Source: Dysgonomonadaceae bacterium PH5-43
GTDB taxonomy: Bacteria; Bacteroidota; Bacteroidia; Bacteroidales; Azobacteroidaceae
Direction: 5' to 3'
Assembly (NCBI GenBank): GCA_029916745.1
Contig: JARXWK010000022.1
Location: 1-56,407 of the forward strand
DNA: 56,407 nt
Below are positions 1 to 7,431 of the stretch, one piece after another. The position numbers and the translations under genes are program-made. The notes beneath the pieces were generated by a model. It saw only the letters and a program-made list of their open reading frames with translations, made no database searches and was not told the DNA's origin. Each line of letters opens with the position of its first letter. The stretch's first letter is position 1.

Positions 1-1
1 A

Positions 2-73
2 TATAGCTTTCTGCCTAAGAAGCCTGCCATCAAAGTTGATTATGTAGAGGACATGCAGCTTGCTTTATTCTAA
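2..73 (+). CDS. C-terminal end of an unidentified protein (truncated by window)
   Basis: The reading frame is open from the first bases and ends at a TAA. It gives 23 residues ending in KVDYVEDMQLALF, too few for a family call. It is followed by other small plus-strand genes that look like the end of a prophage early region, so it is probably phage-encoded. It does not resemble the missing 5' part of the interrupted S41 peptidase gene at the other end of the prophage, which suggests that the left phage end lies further upstream. Confidence 0.4.
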   Translation, partial: YSFLPKKPAIKVDYVEDMQLALF

Positions 74-94
74 TCTTATATCGAACTCACGTTA
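74..94. repeat. 21-bp sequence repeated in inverted orientation near the window's right end
   Basis: The 21 bases directly after the stop codon of the partial gene (core TATCGAACTCACGTT) are the exact reverse complement of 56313-56333. An exact 21-base match over this distance is not expected by chance. One copy lies in probable phage DNA and the other in an intergenic region of the chromosome, so it may be a dispersed intergenic element. Its function is unknown. Confidence 0.6.
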
Positions 95-135
95 TTATTA
101 TGAATTAAATGGCTTAAACTAACATAAAAACGATT

Positions 136-375
136 ATGGTGAAAATTTTTGCAAAACACGGAACATCTGACAAGGCGCTTGTTATTTGCGCACGCGAAGA
201 AGTATTGTATGCCCAAAAACGACTAAGTGAAAAATTTGGTGGAAATTGGCTATTGGTCGATAAAATTGACAGAAACAATGCTGAGTTTCTTTTATTTAAC
301 GATAATTTTATTTATAAAGGATTTCACGGAAAAGACGAGCGATATTGTAATGGCATAGAAACATTTCAACACTAA
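136..375 (+). CDS. small hypothetical phage protein (79 aa)
   Basis: This is a 79-residue soluble protein starting MVKIFAKHGTSDKAL, with no membrane segment or recognisable motif. It is the first of three short plus-strand genes in the same direction (next at 382 and 581), with short gaps and A-rich leaders typical of ribosome binding in Bacteroidetes. The context suggests the end of the early or middle region of a Mu-like prophage. I do not recognise the family. The antisense frame over its 3' end is treated as a shadow. Confidence 0.55.
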   Translation: MVKIFAKHGTSDKALVICAREEVLYAQKRLSEKFGGNWLLVDKIDRNNAEFLLFNDNFIYKGFHGKDERYCNGIETFQH

Positions 376-381
376 ATAAAT

Positions 382-568
382 ATGAAGTATTATTTTGTAT
401 CGTACATGGCATGGGGGAAAAATCGGACATTCTTTCGTTAGAACTGATGACGATTTTTTTAGCGTTCGAGAGTTTTGCGATGAGATGTACGATGAAACCG
501 GAGGAGACTATATGGTTCTTTTTTATAAAGAAATAAGCCTTGAGGAATACAAATTTAACACTGACTAA
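382..568 (+). pseudogene. small phage protein gene with a 1-base frameshift in a G5A5 run
   Basis: From the ATG the frame reads MKYYFVSYMAWGK and then stops after a few unnatural codons. The +1 frame continues from the same point as IGHSFVRTDDDFF and runs to FNTD and a stop at 566-568. Removing one base from the run of five G and five A at 414-423 would restore a single protein of about 61 residues. This is therefore a broken gene, a sequencing error in a homopolymer, or a length-variable tract. The joined product would be a short soluble protein of the type common in Bacteroidetes phages and mobile elements. Its function is unknown. Confidence 0.6.
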
Positions 569-580
569 ATTCGAACGATT

Positions 581-754
581 ATGAACGAAAAAGAAAAACA
601 ATTAGAAGAACTCAAGGAGGCGGCAAAACCTCTTATTAAGTATTTGTGTGAAAATCATCATCCACATGTAACCGCCATCGTTACTCCCACCGGAGTGGAA
701 GTTTTGGAGGGTGTCCTGATGGTTCAGGATATAACCGAATTTATTGTGGATTAA
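581..754 (+). CDS. small conserved-looking hypothetical protein (57 aa)
   Basis: The 57-residue product starts MNEKEKQLEELKEAAK and ends ITEFIVD. It has an acidic helical N-terminus, then an HPHVTAIVTPTGVEVLEG segment that reads like a compact alpha/beta fold. Its ATG follows the previous gene by 12 bases with an A-rich leader. It sits in the same short-gene cluster as its neighbours. No function can be assigned from sequence. Confidence 0.6.
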   Translation: MNEKEKQLEELKEAAKPLIKYLCENHHPHVTAIVTPTGVEVLEGVLMVQDITEFIVD

Positions 755-824
755 AGTGAATAACCATGGAAAGAAATAAAAGCCCTCCTTATATTATACA
801 TAGGTTGCAAGCATAAAAACAAAG

Positions 825-857
825 CCGGCCGAAGTCCATCTTCAGTCGGTTTTTTTT
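825..857 (+). terminator. intrinsic terminator closing the small-gene cluster
   Basis: CCGGCCGAAG and CTTCAGTCGG (825-834 and 840-849) form a 10-position stem with one mismatch and one wobble around TCCAT. A run of eight T follows (850-857). It ends the plus-strand transcript of the three small genes. Confidence 0.75.
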
Positions 858-879
858 GTACACTGTCAGATTTTATGTG

Positions 880-887
880 TATTTTTG
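880..887 (+). promoter_or_regulatory. Bacteroidetes -7 box, probably giving a leaderless transcript
   Basis: TATTTTTG matches the Bacteroidetes -7 consensus TAnnTTTG. The G is only 6 bases before the ATG at 893. Transcription would start at or next to the A of the ATG, so the mRNA may have almost no leader. Confidence 0.5.
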
Positions 888-892
888 CGTAT

Positions 893-1162
893 ATGGCAAA
901 AGGACGGGATAAAAGATTAATCGAACTTCGTAACGAAGCGCTGTGCCGCCGGTATTATTACTGGACGGAAGTACAGCGCCTTCGTTTTGACGATACCCTA
1001 AAAGTTTTGTCTGAACAGGAGTTCTTTATCTCAGAGGAACGTATTATGGCCATTATCCGGGAGTACCATGGTAAAATAGAGGACTTGACCGTTAAACCTG
1101 TTCCAAAAATAAAGAAACCCAAATTGAAGCTGAGCCAGCTCAAGCTTTTCCCGGAAGAGTAA
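893..1162 (+). CDS. hypothetical phage protein (89 aa)
   Basis: The product starts MAKGRDKRLIELRNEALC and is basic and helical, ending in a lysine-rich tail (KIKKPKLKLSQLKLFPEE). Relatives in Bacteroidetes Mu-like prophages are, as I recall, sometimes labelled as transposase-like, but no DDE or HTH motif is visible. The ATG at 893 is preferred over the upstream 875 ATG because the -7 box lies between them. The last 23 bases overlap, tail to tail, the leftward tail-completion gene. Its own promoter and its position between early and late regions would suit a regulator, but that is inference. Confidence 0.6.
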   Translation: MAKGRDKRLIELRNEALCRRYYYWTEVQRLRFDDTLKVLSEQEFFISEERIMAIIREYHGKIEDLTVKPVPKIKKPKLKLSQLKLFPEE

Positions 1163-1595
1163 CAATATCGTTGACCATTAGGCTGTATTGATGCTCGTAC
1201 ACCTTGACAGCATGAGGCCTGCTGTAATTAATAGTCTTTTTTCTGATCAGTGGACTGTTCACTCCTGATACGAATCCTTGCAATTTCCGGTGTATCGCTG
1301 TCGATAGTTTCATCCGCTCGATGGCCTTGTCTTCTGTCGTACTTCCGTAATGGGTATCGTCGTAACAATCGATAGCCAAACGGACAGTAACGATACAATT
1401 CCCTCGCTGGAAGCCTCCTCCCAGGTTCGACCATTCAACCTCTGCCGGAGATATCAACACACAAGGGAAAGTTACCGGATAGGTATCTTCCGCCGTCTCG
1501 ATTGCTTCCAGTTGACCGTAATCCTCATCGATCAGGCTCATCCCGGGAAAATTATCCGCGATTAAATTCTGAATGTCATTGAATAACTGTTCCAT
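1140..1595 (-). CDS. phage tail-completion / neck protein
   Basis: The 151-residue protein starts MEQLFNDIQNLIADNFPG, contains FPCVLISPAEVEWSNLGGG and a TVRLAI strand, and ends with a VNDIVTLPGKA tail. This size, alpha/beta pattern and position, last in the leftward head operon just after the gpG-like gene, fit the tail-terminator/tail-completion proteins of long-tailed phages (gp37/DUF1834-like in Mu-type phages). Such proteins cap the tail tube or join it to the head. It lies 4 bases after the upstream gene, so it is translated from the same mRNA. The assignment is by size and synteny. Confidence 0.6.
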   Translation of the reverse strand: MEQLFNDIQNLIADNFPGMSLIDEDYGQLEAIETAEDTYPVTFPCVLISPAEVEWSNLGGGFQRGNCIVTVRLAIDCYDDTHYGSTTEDKAIERMKLSTAIHRKLQGFVSGVNSPLIRKKTINYSRPHAVKVYEHQYSLMVNDIVTLPGKA

Positions 1596-1599
1596 ATAT

Positions 1600-2193
1600 T
1601 TATATATCTAAAATTTTACCTACTTCTTCATCCCATTTGTCGGATATCTTTTTATTCAGTTCCGCACTTTCGCCGATAAATTGTCTTTTCGGCATTGTGA
1701 TTTTTATCTTTAGCTTTTTCTTTTTGGTTAGAGCCAGGCGCTTCCATCGCTCTGCATCATCATTCGGCATTGCGGCTCCTTTCTTCCCTCCTCCGGCAGC
1801 ATAATATTGCGCCCAAGCGAATTTGCGCATTTTCGGTGTTACGGTTGGATTACTATTTATTGTTCCTCCTTCGTTATGGATGGATGCATAATCGACATTA
1901 TCCACTATCTTTACTCTGGCATCTCCCGGAACGTATTTTACTTCGTTCATCAGGTGGTTTCTCCCACTGGTAAGGGTCGGATAGTTGCTCTGGGCAGAGC
2001 TGCTTCCTGAAGACAGACGCTTGGACGGCTTCCATTTATTCAAACCGTTATTTACAAAACCACCTTTTCTAAAGTTGTTTTTGTAGTGGGATTGCGCCAT
2101 GGCTCCGACAATAACCGGCATTTTCCGACGTCGCAAGTCCTCCAGTTCTTTCTTTTTGGAGAGCATCCACCCCGTAAATTGCTTAATATCCAT
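1600..2193 (-). CDS. phage virion morphogenesis protein (Mu gpG-like)
   Basis: The 197-residue basic protein begins MDIKQFTGWMLSKKKELEDLRRRKMPVIVGAMAQSHY. It has the features of the Mu gpG/phage virion morphogenesis family: an N-terminal helix, a basic region with NNFRKGGFVNNGLNKWKPSKR, then DYASIHNEGG and a PKRQFIGES motif near the C-terminus. The DYASIHNEGG and PKRQFIG elements are typical and make the assignment fairly secure. Mu gpG acts in tail or neck assembly. It follows the MuF gene in the late leftward operon, separated by 115 bases that hold a candidate antisense RNA. Confidence 0.85.
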   Translation of the reverse strand: MDIKQFTGWMLSKKKELEDLRRRKMPVIVGAMAQSHYKNNFRKGGFVNNGLNKWKPSKRLSSGSSSAQSNYPTLTSGRNHLMNEVKYVPGDARVKIVDNVDYASIHNEGGTINSNPTVTPKMRKFAWAQYYAAGGGKKGAAMPNDDAERWKRLALTKKKKLKIKITMPKRQFIGESAELNKKISDKWDEEVGKILDI

Positions 2194-2207
2194 TTAAATG
2201 CTTTTTA

Positions 2208-2242
2208 TTTGGTGTTTAAATCAAAATAAATAACTATATTTG
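2208..2242 (+). promoter_or_regulatory. promoter for an antisense small RNA
   Basis: A TTTG at 2208-2211 and TATATTTG at 2235-2242 resemble the Bacteroidetes -33 and -7 elements, with a 23-base spacer that is slightly long. They face right, against the surrounding late genes. Confidence 0.45.
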
Positions 2243-2248
2243 CAGGTA

Positions 2249-2320
2249 GATACCGAAAGGTGTTTAGCTATGCTACGGCATGTGCGCTTGCAGGGGGAGT
2301 TCATCTCCCTACTGTTTTTT
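2249..2320 (+). ncRNA. candidate structured antisense RNA with its own terminator
   Basis: Starting 7 bases after the -7 box, about 72 bases contain three stem-loops. The first is ACC-GAAA-GGT (a GNRA loop). The second is ATGC-TACG-GCAT (a UNCG-type loop closed by C-G). The third is a terminator hairpin (CAG..GGGAG / CTCCC..CTG) followed by six T (2315-2320). It lies wholly opposite the late mRNA between the MuF gene and the gpG-like gene, and its 3' end overlaps the last codons of the MuF gene. An 18-codon frame (MLRHVRLQGEFISLLFFK) also fits, so a mini-gene is the alternative. Confidence 0.45.
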
Positions 2321-3610
2321 AAATAGCTGCCTTACTTTCCCTTTCTCATAAACCCATACTTCCTCAATGTCGTATTTGAAATTCTTATCCGCCAGCCTTT
2401 CATAGATATTCCGCCGGATATACCTGTCCGATGCCCCTTTGTTATTATTGATAATAATCCGGGATGATTGCTTGGCTCCATGCGATATCATATTGGATAT
2501 TTTACGTTTCTTGAATGGTGGGACAAAACTTTCAAACTCATAAAACAGATCGCCCACTTTCAGATCCGGACACTTCCGTTCATAAATTGTTCCGGTAAGT
2601 GATCCGTATATTTCCTTATATGCTTCCGACTTGAAGTGGACGGAAGGTGTGAGCTTCACAATGTTTCCTTCTTTTGCCAACTGATTAGCTACTGTCAGAA
2701 GGGATTTGTAATCGTCTTTTTTCTCTACCAGTTCGTGGATCAGGACTTCTCCTCCGTTCTTATACTTCTTGTAAGACACATACTGAAGAGATAAAGGCTT
2801 CTCTATATTTTCGGAGATAAAGTTCTCTACTGCCTTTTTCGCGCCCTTACCGGCATCCTTAATATATGGATGGGTATCGGAGAATACTTTTCCGTCGATT
2901 CCAGGATTATTGTCCAGTCCCGGATCCGGTCTGTCTTCTTCGTGCGGGATCAGTTCTTTTCCAGTTGCCGGGTCATCGGTCGCCTCCAGTGAGCATTTGC
3001 AGTTCCAACGATCTCCGGGACGATGATTCGACCAGAATGGATGTCTTTGCGGAAGAGTCAGCCCAATGCTCCAGTATTGTTTATGTACCAAATCGGGCGT
3101 AATACTCGTTGTCGGCATCCACCGGAGATTCGGTAAAATATCCTTTACCCGCCGGAACTGTTCCCAGTCCGCTGCCTGATGGGCGCGGAGTACTGCCGTA
3201 TCATATTCTGTCCGGAGCCAGTGTTTAACATTATGATCCGTTATCGGAGCCACATCCTCGGCAAACCGGTCAAATGATTTTAATTTACCATTCTCATCTA
3301 CCAGCTGGGCAGCAATATCGTTTTGCAACCGGTGTGTCCTGAAAGCTGAAAAGACGGCATTATTATACTTGAGTTGCTGATAGAAGTCATAATCCGGATC
3401 ATACATCGTCCTGACTCCATATCCTTCATCGGTAGCCTGGTTAAATACTTTCCATGTCTCATCAAAGAGCCCCCGGTCGATTTCGGTCATCGGGTTGAAC
3501 TTCTTTTCATAGATACGGATAAGAGTTTCCTTCAAGACATTCTCATCGAACAGGAATGCTTTGGATGCTTCATTTTTGAAAGGGTGTACGGAGTAATACA
3601 AATTATCCAT
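2309..3610 (-). CDS. MuF-type minor head protein with C-terminal nuclease-like domain
   Basis: The 433-residue protein has two parts. Residues about 1-240 are a Mu gpF-like head morphogenesis protein. They include TEYDTAVLRAHQAADW, the HPFWSNHRPGDRWNCKCSLE segment near residue 200, and DNNPGIDGKVF. MuF proteins sit at the portal and may enter the cell with the DNA. Residues about 270-433 are an extra basic domain with KCPDLKVGDLFYEFESF near residue 345, resembling a PD-(D/E)xK signature, followed by KKRKISNMI and a conserved-looking helix. This resembles tRNase/nuclease tails of CdiA and MuF polymorphic toxins, but the exact family is uncertain. No obvious immunity gene is adjacent. It follows the portal gene by 35 bases. 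Confidence 0.8.
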   Translation of the reverse strand: MDNLYYSVHPFKNEASKAFLFDENVLKETLIRIYEKKFNPMTEIDRGLFDETWKVFNQATDEGYGVRTMYDPDYDFYQQLKYNNAVFSAFRTHRLQNDIAAQLVDENGKLKSFDRFAEDVAPITDHNVKHWLRTEYDTAVLRAHQAADWEQFRRVKDILPNLRWMPTTSITPDLVHKQYWSIGLTLPQRHPFWSNHRPGDRWNCKCSLEATDDPATGKELIPHEEDRPDPGLDNNPGIDGKVFSDTHPYIKDAGKGAKKAVENFISENIEKPLSLQYVSYKKYKNGGEVLIHELVEKKDDYKSLLTVANQLAKEGNIVKLTPSVHFKSEAYKEIYGSLTGTIYERKCPDLKVGDLFYEFESFVPPFKKRKISNMISHGAKQSSRIIINNNKGASDRYIRRNIYERLADKNFKYDIEEVWVYEKGKVRQLFKKQ

Positions 3611-3645
3611 CCTCTCGCGGAAGCCCCCGTAGTCTCGGCGGGGGC

Positions 3646-4896
3646 TTAGTCGAAAAAACGGTTAAAGAAGTTATTAGCGGTTTTTACTTTTTCCTTTTCG
3701 ATAATAACATCTTCCTTCTCTTTTTCCTTTTTGACCTTCATCCGGGAATTGTAGTCTTTCGGTTTTTCTATGCCGAAAGTTTCATAGAGGTAGTCATGCG
3801 AAACCGGCAATCCCATGCCCATCAGTTTTTCAACCATGGCCAGTTTCTTATCTATGTCTACTTCTTCCGATTCATAATCGAAGCTTCCGCCTTCAGTCGA
3901 AAATCCAAGAGAAGCAAATGTATCAGTCATGTCATAGTTCAGGATGTTCAGTATATCCGTTCTGTCCATTTGGTTAATCAATTCTTCTGATTTTTTCTGT
4001 ACCGTTCCCAGCGCTTGAGTACCGGTAGCAGACGCTTCTGTTGTCAGGGTATTGCCCAGGAACAATTTGGATATTTCCGCGTTACATCGCTCAGTCAGTT
4101 TATCATAAAGATCAGCGCTGCCGGATTTATTGTTGCTTTCGACAAACCGGAACCCGCTCCCTTCAGGTCGGATAATAACGGCAGCTCCTCCATCTTCAAA
4201 AGCATCCTTCAGTATCCGGCTACGTGCATCTTCATCATTCCCATCGTAAGTATATTCCCGGACAGGCATACCGAATATTTCGGAAAATTGCGCCCAGTCG
4301 GCCATCGTATTACGTTTATAGATGACATAAGGAGCTGCCTGGGCAAAAATGCCCGGATCATTCGGATCCCCGACAAAGAGGAGGTCTTCGTACTCATCCC
4401 AGGAAGTACCGGTAATGTCTGTTTGCCGCTGTAATATTAATCGTCTTTGCGGGTCGACATGCTTACGTGGGATCAGATCATAGTCAATCCACTTTCCGTT
4501 CATATAAAATTGGAAAAGAGAATTTCCCCATGTCTTATAGTCCCATGCATCAGACAGGAACCGATAGAACCAGGGAGAACGAAGCTGCTCATTAATCACA
4601 TCGTCCGGAACTCCATTTCTCCGGAATACAATCGGTGTGCATAGGACGGCACTTTTACGTTTAGTAACGACCGATGCCACGTGCGGATCCATCATTATCT
4701 CACTAAACAGGTCATAAAGCTTGCTCCGCCGGGAATAGTCGATATTCTCGAAGTTATGTATCCCGGCCATATAAGTGGCCATGTCGATACCGAACCGCTG
4801 GGTTTGTGTAAGTATGATTGTGTTGGGAGATGTTTGTCCCGGACGCGGAACGTTTCCTCCTACTGTTACCCTATTTTGTTTTTTTTTCCTTGCCAT
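3646..4896 (-). CDS. portal protein (Mu gp29-like, DUF935)
   Basis: The 416-residue protein has the DUF935 pattern: QTQRFGIDMATYMAGIHNFENID at the N-terminus, MMDPHVASVVTKRKSAVL, WDYKTWGNSLFQFYM, then WAQFSEIFGMPVREYTYDG and LFLGNTLTTEASATGTQALG. These fit the Mu gp29 portal, a dodecameric ring through which DNA is packaged and ejected. The C-terminus is a highly charged lysine/glutamate tail. It lies between the DUF1320 and MuF genes, in the usual Mu order. The start is an ATG one base after the DUF1320-family stop codon on the same strand. Confidence 0.92.
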   Translation of the reverse strand: MARKKKQNRVTVGGNVPRPGQTSPNTIILTQTQRFGIDMATYMAGIHNFENIDYSRRSKLYDLFSEIMMDPHVASVVTKRKSAVLCTPIVFRRNGVPDDVINEQLRSPWFYRFLSDAWDYKTWGNSLFQFYMNGKWIDYDLIPRKHVDPQRRLILQRQTDITGTSWDEYEDLLFVGDPNDPGIFAQAAPYVIYKRNTMADWAQFSEIFGMPVREYTYDGNDEDARSRILKDAFEDGGAAVIIRPEGSGFRFVESNNKSGSADLYDKLTERCNAEISKLFLGNTLTTEASATGTQALGTVQKKSEELINQMDRTDILNILNYDMTDTFASLGFSTEGGSFDYESEEVDIDKKLAMVEKLMGMGLPVSHDYLYETFGIEKPKDYNSRMKVKKEKEKEDVIIEKEKVKTANNFFNRFFD

Positions 4897-4897
4897 A

Positions 4898-5323
4898 TCA
4901 ATAATGATTAGTACGTTTTCTATTGCTCTTCGTTAAGAAGGGAGATTTACCGGCCAGCTCATCTTCCGGAAGAAGCGGAGCGCCGTCAATGGATACACTT
5001 CCCTTATTTACTTCTTTCAACCATATCATCGCCCTCTCAAAAGCATCTTTGGTTACCTGGGACATTTTCTGCGGGTTGTGTATCTTGAAGATATTATAGA
5101 CTGTTATGTCCAAAGCCATCATCAGTACTAGCTGATTTCGGGCGCTTCCGGTAGCCGAAAATATTTTATCGCAATCGTACCGGTTATTCAGGTAACTTCG
5201 CACGAGGGCGATCGATTGGTCTTCCACTATCTCAATGATCGATTCGTCTTCCCTTACCAGTGCATCCAATATCTCCCTATGTATCCGGGCTTTATAATCT
5301 CCTATATTTATAAATTGACTCAT
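4898..5323 (-). CDS. DUF1320 family head-tail connector (Mu gp36-like)
   Basis: The 141-residue protein starts MSQFINIGDYKARIHREILDALV and includes the stretch ALVRSYLNNRYDCDKIF and LVLMMALDITVYNIFKIHNP. This all-helical pattern is typical of DUF1320 proteins (Mu gp36). They form part of the neck that joins head and tail. In Mu the gene sits after the major head gene, whereas here it lies between terminase and portal, an order I associate with Bacteroidetes Mu-like prophages. It is separated from the upstream terminase stop by 5 bases. Confidence 0.82.
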   Translation of the reverse strand: MSQFINIGDYKARIHREILDALVREDESIIEIVEDQSIALVRSYLNNRYDCDKIFSATGSARNQLVLMMALDITVYNIFKIHNPQKMSQVTKDAFERAMIWLKEVNKGSVSIDGAPLLPEDELAGKSPFLTKSNRKRTNHY

Positions 5324-5328
5324 AAATT

Positions 5329-6882
5329 TTACCTCCTGTGTTTATTGCGTTTATTTATAGTCTTTCTGTCGATCGTATCTTTCGGCTGTAATTCCGCCTG
5401 CTTTTGATCCAGGATACGATTACCTCCCTCGATCGTATCCGGAGCAGCTACGTCGTAAGGCATAGTCAGTTCAAACATTTTGAACTGGTTTACGATCTCC
5501 TGCATGTGCGGATTGTCCTTTTCTGCTTCATTGAAGATTAGTTCGCCATCCCTGTCCATCGGTTCCAGGTTGGAGTCTATACGGGTTGCTTTGTCGGTCT
5601 TTCGTTCTTCGTCTCCTTTGATGTTCAGCTTCATCCCATATTTCTTGTTTGCTTTACGAGTCAATGGTTTAAAAACTTGTTTGAAGAATGGATCCTGAAG
5701 CTTGTTATTCTCCATATAGCAGTAAACATTCACTTTGCCTTTGCCGGTTACCCACTTGATCAGCTCGTAATACCAACCGATAAATATGGAATTCAGTCCT
5801 TTTCCTACAAATCCTTTGATTACATAGAGGATACCGTTTTTCTTACCAAGCAGTATAACCGCTTTTCCGGAACTCTTCTTGGTTTTGTTTTCTCCCGGCG
5901 CCGGGTCTCCGTAAATGACCAGGTACTTGAATGATGATAAGCGGGGTACCTGGCCGTAAATACAATTTTTGAATACGGAACCTTCGGAGATAGGATTATT
6001 CATATACTCAGCCTCAAAAGCAGATGTCGACATCGTTTTCTTGAGTCGTGCGATATTTTCAAGTGTGTTCTTGCCTGGCCAGGTACTTTGTCCGTTTTCG
6101 TCCATCACATTGACGATTTCTACCCGGTCGGCTCTTTCGGAGGCGCGAACCACACAGCAATCCTTTGCGATCGTATTATTCAGCCATACGATCTGGAAGT
6201 TTTTGGAAATAGACCGGGTCGCATAAACGGCTTTCTCCGCCCACTTAAACCGTTTTTCTATCGTATCCAGATTACGCACATCCTCATCCGTGTCAACGTC
6301 TGTAAAGATGGCTTTGTCCGGACGGATTTCTTCGTTCCGTAGTCCACGGGGAGACTGTCCGGCGCCGAAAGCGTAGAAAGCCACACCCTGGGTGGTTATG
6401 AATCCGCCACTCGCCCAGCTGCCCGGAAGCTGCTGCACACCATAGTCGTTAATGATGCGTTCGTTTTTCTCCAGATTGATTTTGTAAGGCTCCAGGAAAT
6501 CAGCAGCTTTATCATAACTGTTCGATATGAGCATAATACACTTTTTCTGGAGCTTCTTTTTACTTGTAAGCGCCTGATAGAGTGTTTCCATCATCGTAAC
6601 AACATCCTTTGCCAGCTCGCGAGACCAGCGTCGGACAATGACACTTTCCGGATGGCTTAATGCGTATTCCGAGGATTCGACATGGAATGGAGCCGCAGGC
6701 GCAAAGCAGTATTTCGGGAAGTAGTATTTTTTCCACTCCTCGAAATCGTCTTCCAACCTTTTTATACGTTCCTTCTGCTGAGCTTCAGTCTCGGTCGTAT
6801 CGACGGATACTTCAGCCAGGAAATTCTTATAGTATAAATCCCAGTCCCGGACGGCTTGTTTATCGACGGCTGTTAATCCCAT
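5329..6882 (-). CDS. phage terminase large subunit (Mu gp28-like)
   Basis: The 517-residue protein has an N-terminal ATPase part with VIVRRWSRELAKDVVTMMETLY, a region that matches the relaxed Walker A of Mu gp28-type terminases, and IMLISNSYDKAADFL. A C-terminal RNase H-fold nuclease begins with LVIYGDPAPGENKTK and continues with GILYVIKGFVGKG. It would cut and pump concatemeric or, for Mu-like phages, integrated DNA into heads (headful packaging that includes host flanks). Its ATG overlaps the small-terminase stop by one base, so the two are translationally coupled. Confidence 0.92.
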   Translation of the reverse strand: MGLTAVDKQAVRDWDLYYKNFLAEVSVDTTETEAQQKERIKRLEDDFEEWKKYYFPKYCFAPAAPFHVESSEYALSHPESVIVRRWSRELAKDVVTMMETLYQALTSKKKLQKKCIMLISNSYDKAADFLEPYKINLEKNERIINDYGVQQLPGSWASGGFITTQGVAFYAFGAGQSPRGLRNEEIRPDKAIFTDVDTDEDVRNLDTIEKRFKWAEKAVYATRSISKNFQIVWLNNTIAKDCCVVRASERADRVEIVNVMDENGQSTWPGKNTLENIARLKKTMSTSAFEAEYMNNPISEGSVFKNCIYGQVPRLSSFKYLVIYGDPAPGENKTKKSSGKAVILLGKKNGILYVIKGFVGKGLNSIFIGWYYELIKWVTGKGKVNVYCYMENNKLQDPFFKQVFKPLTRKANKKYGMKLNIKGDEERKTDKATRIDSNLEPMDRDGELIFNEAEKDNPHMQEIVNQFKMFELTMPYDVAAPDTIEGGNRILDQKQAELQPKDTIDRKTINKRNKHRR

Positions 6883-7322
6883 TACTTCCCGCTTAATAAA
6901 TGCTTGATAAATTCGTTAATGATGGCGCCTACCAAAGAAGCATGATCCGTATTAATAGGCCGGAGCCATGAGAGTAGCCTTTTTCCTACCTCCGCCACAT
7001 CCCGGATGGAAGCTTCCTGCTCGAGTGCTTCCAGGTCGGCGGTCAGTTTTCGTCTTATATCCGCCTGCTTACTGTCCGGATAGCCTACCTTGGCAATTTC
7101 CTCATCCAGTTTAGAGAGCTGCACCAAGGTCGATATATGTCGTTCTTCCCGGGTTTGCAACAGGTTCAGCCGTAAATGTTCCCACTCCTTAACCCATTTG
7201 TTTGCAGTGACAAGGGATATCTCCGCTTTTTTAGCTAATTCTTTCTGGGTAATACCTTTTTCCGTCAGGAAAATATATTTAGCCAGTTCTTTCTTCTGCG
7301 ATATTTTTAACTCTTTAACCAT
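6882..7322 (-). CDS. phage terminase small subunit-like (Mu gp27-type, HTH)
   Basis: The 146-residue protein opens with MVKELKISQKKELAKYIFLTEKGITQKELAKKAEISLVTANKWVKEW, a clear helix-turn-helix with recognition helix LVTANKWVKEW. A long helix follows, then a C-terminal SWLRPINTDHASLVGAIINEFIKHLL. It matches the DNA-recognition subunit that precedes the large terminase in Mu-like phages. It is the first gene of the leftward late operon and has a -7 box 10-18 bases upstream of its start codon. Confidence 0.82.
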   Translation of the reverse strand: MVKELKISQKKELAKYIFLTEKGITQKELAKKAEISLVTANKWVKEWEHLRLNLLQTREERHISTLVQLSKLDEEIAKVGYPDSKQADIRRKLTADLEALEQEASIRDVAEVGKRLLSWLRPINTDHASLVGAIINEFIKHLLSGK

Positions 7323-7332
7323 CTTTTTTACG

Positions 7333-7357
7333 CAAAATTGGGGCTATTAATAGCCCC
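7333..7357 (-). promoter_or_regulatory. leftward late promoter with abutting 18-bp palindrome
   Basis: On the minus strand CAATTTTG (plus-strand 7333-7340) resembles the -7 box TAnnTTTG with one change. Touching its upstream side is the perfect palindrome GGGGCTATTAATAGCCCC (7340-7357). That is where a dimeric activator or repressor would contact the promoter. In Mu-like phages late promoters need an activator (C/Mor family). Confidence 0.5.
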
Positions 7358-7374
7358 AGACAAATTAGGATTTT

Positions 7375-7421
7375 ATGATAAAAAGTTCTGATTATACTAT
7401 TCATTTATAAAGTTTTATCAT
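7375..7421. repeat. inverted repeat between the divergent late promoters
   Basis: ATGATAAAA (7375-7383) is mirrored by TTTTATCAT (7413-7421) with a 29-base spacer. It is centred between the two divergent transcription units and may be a shared operator. There is no direct evidence for a binding protein. Confidence 0.4.
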
Positions 7422-7431
7422 GCTTTTCTGA

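Noticed and set aside
414-423. Programmed ribosomal frameshift at the G5A5 tract
   Set aside because: The shift needed is +1, and the tract does not form a -1 slippery heptamer in the reading frame. A one-base indel is simpler.
766-816. 16-codon frame starting MERNKSPPYIIHRLQA before the terminator
   Set aside because: It is too short to support, and is more likely the 3' untranslated part of the small-gene transcript.
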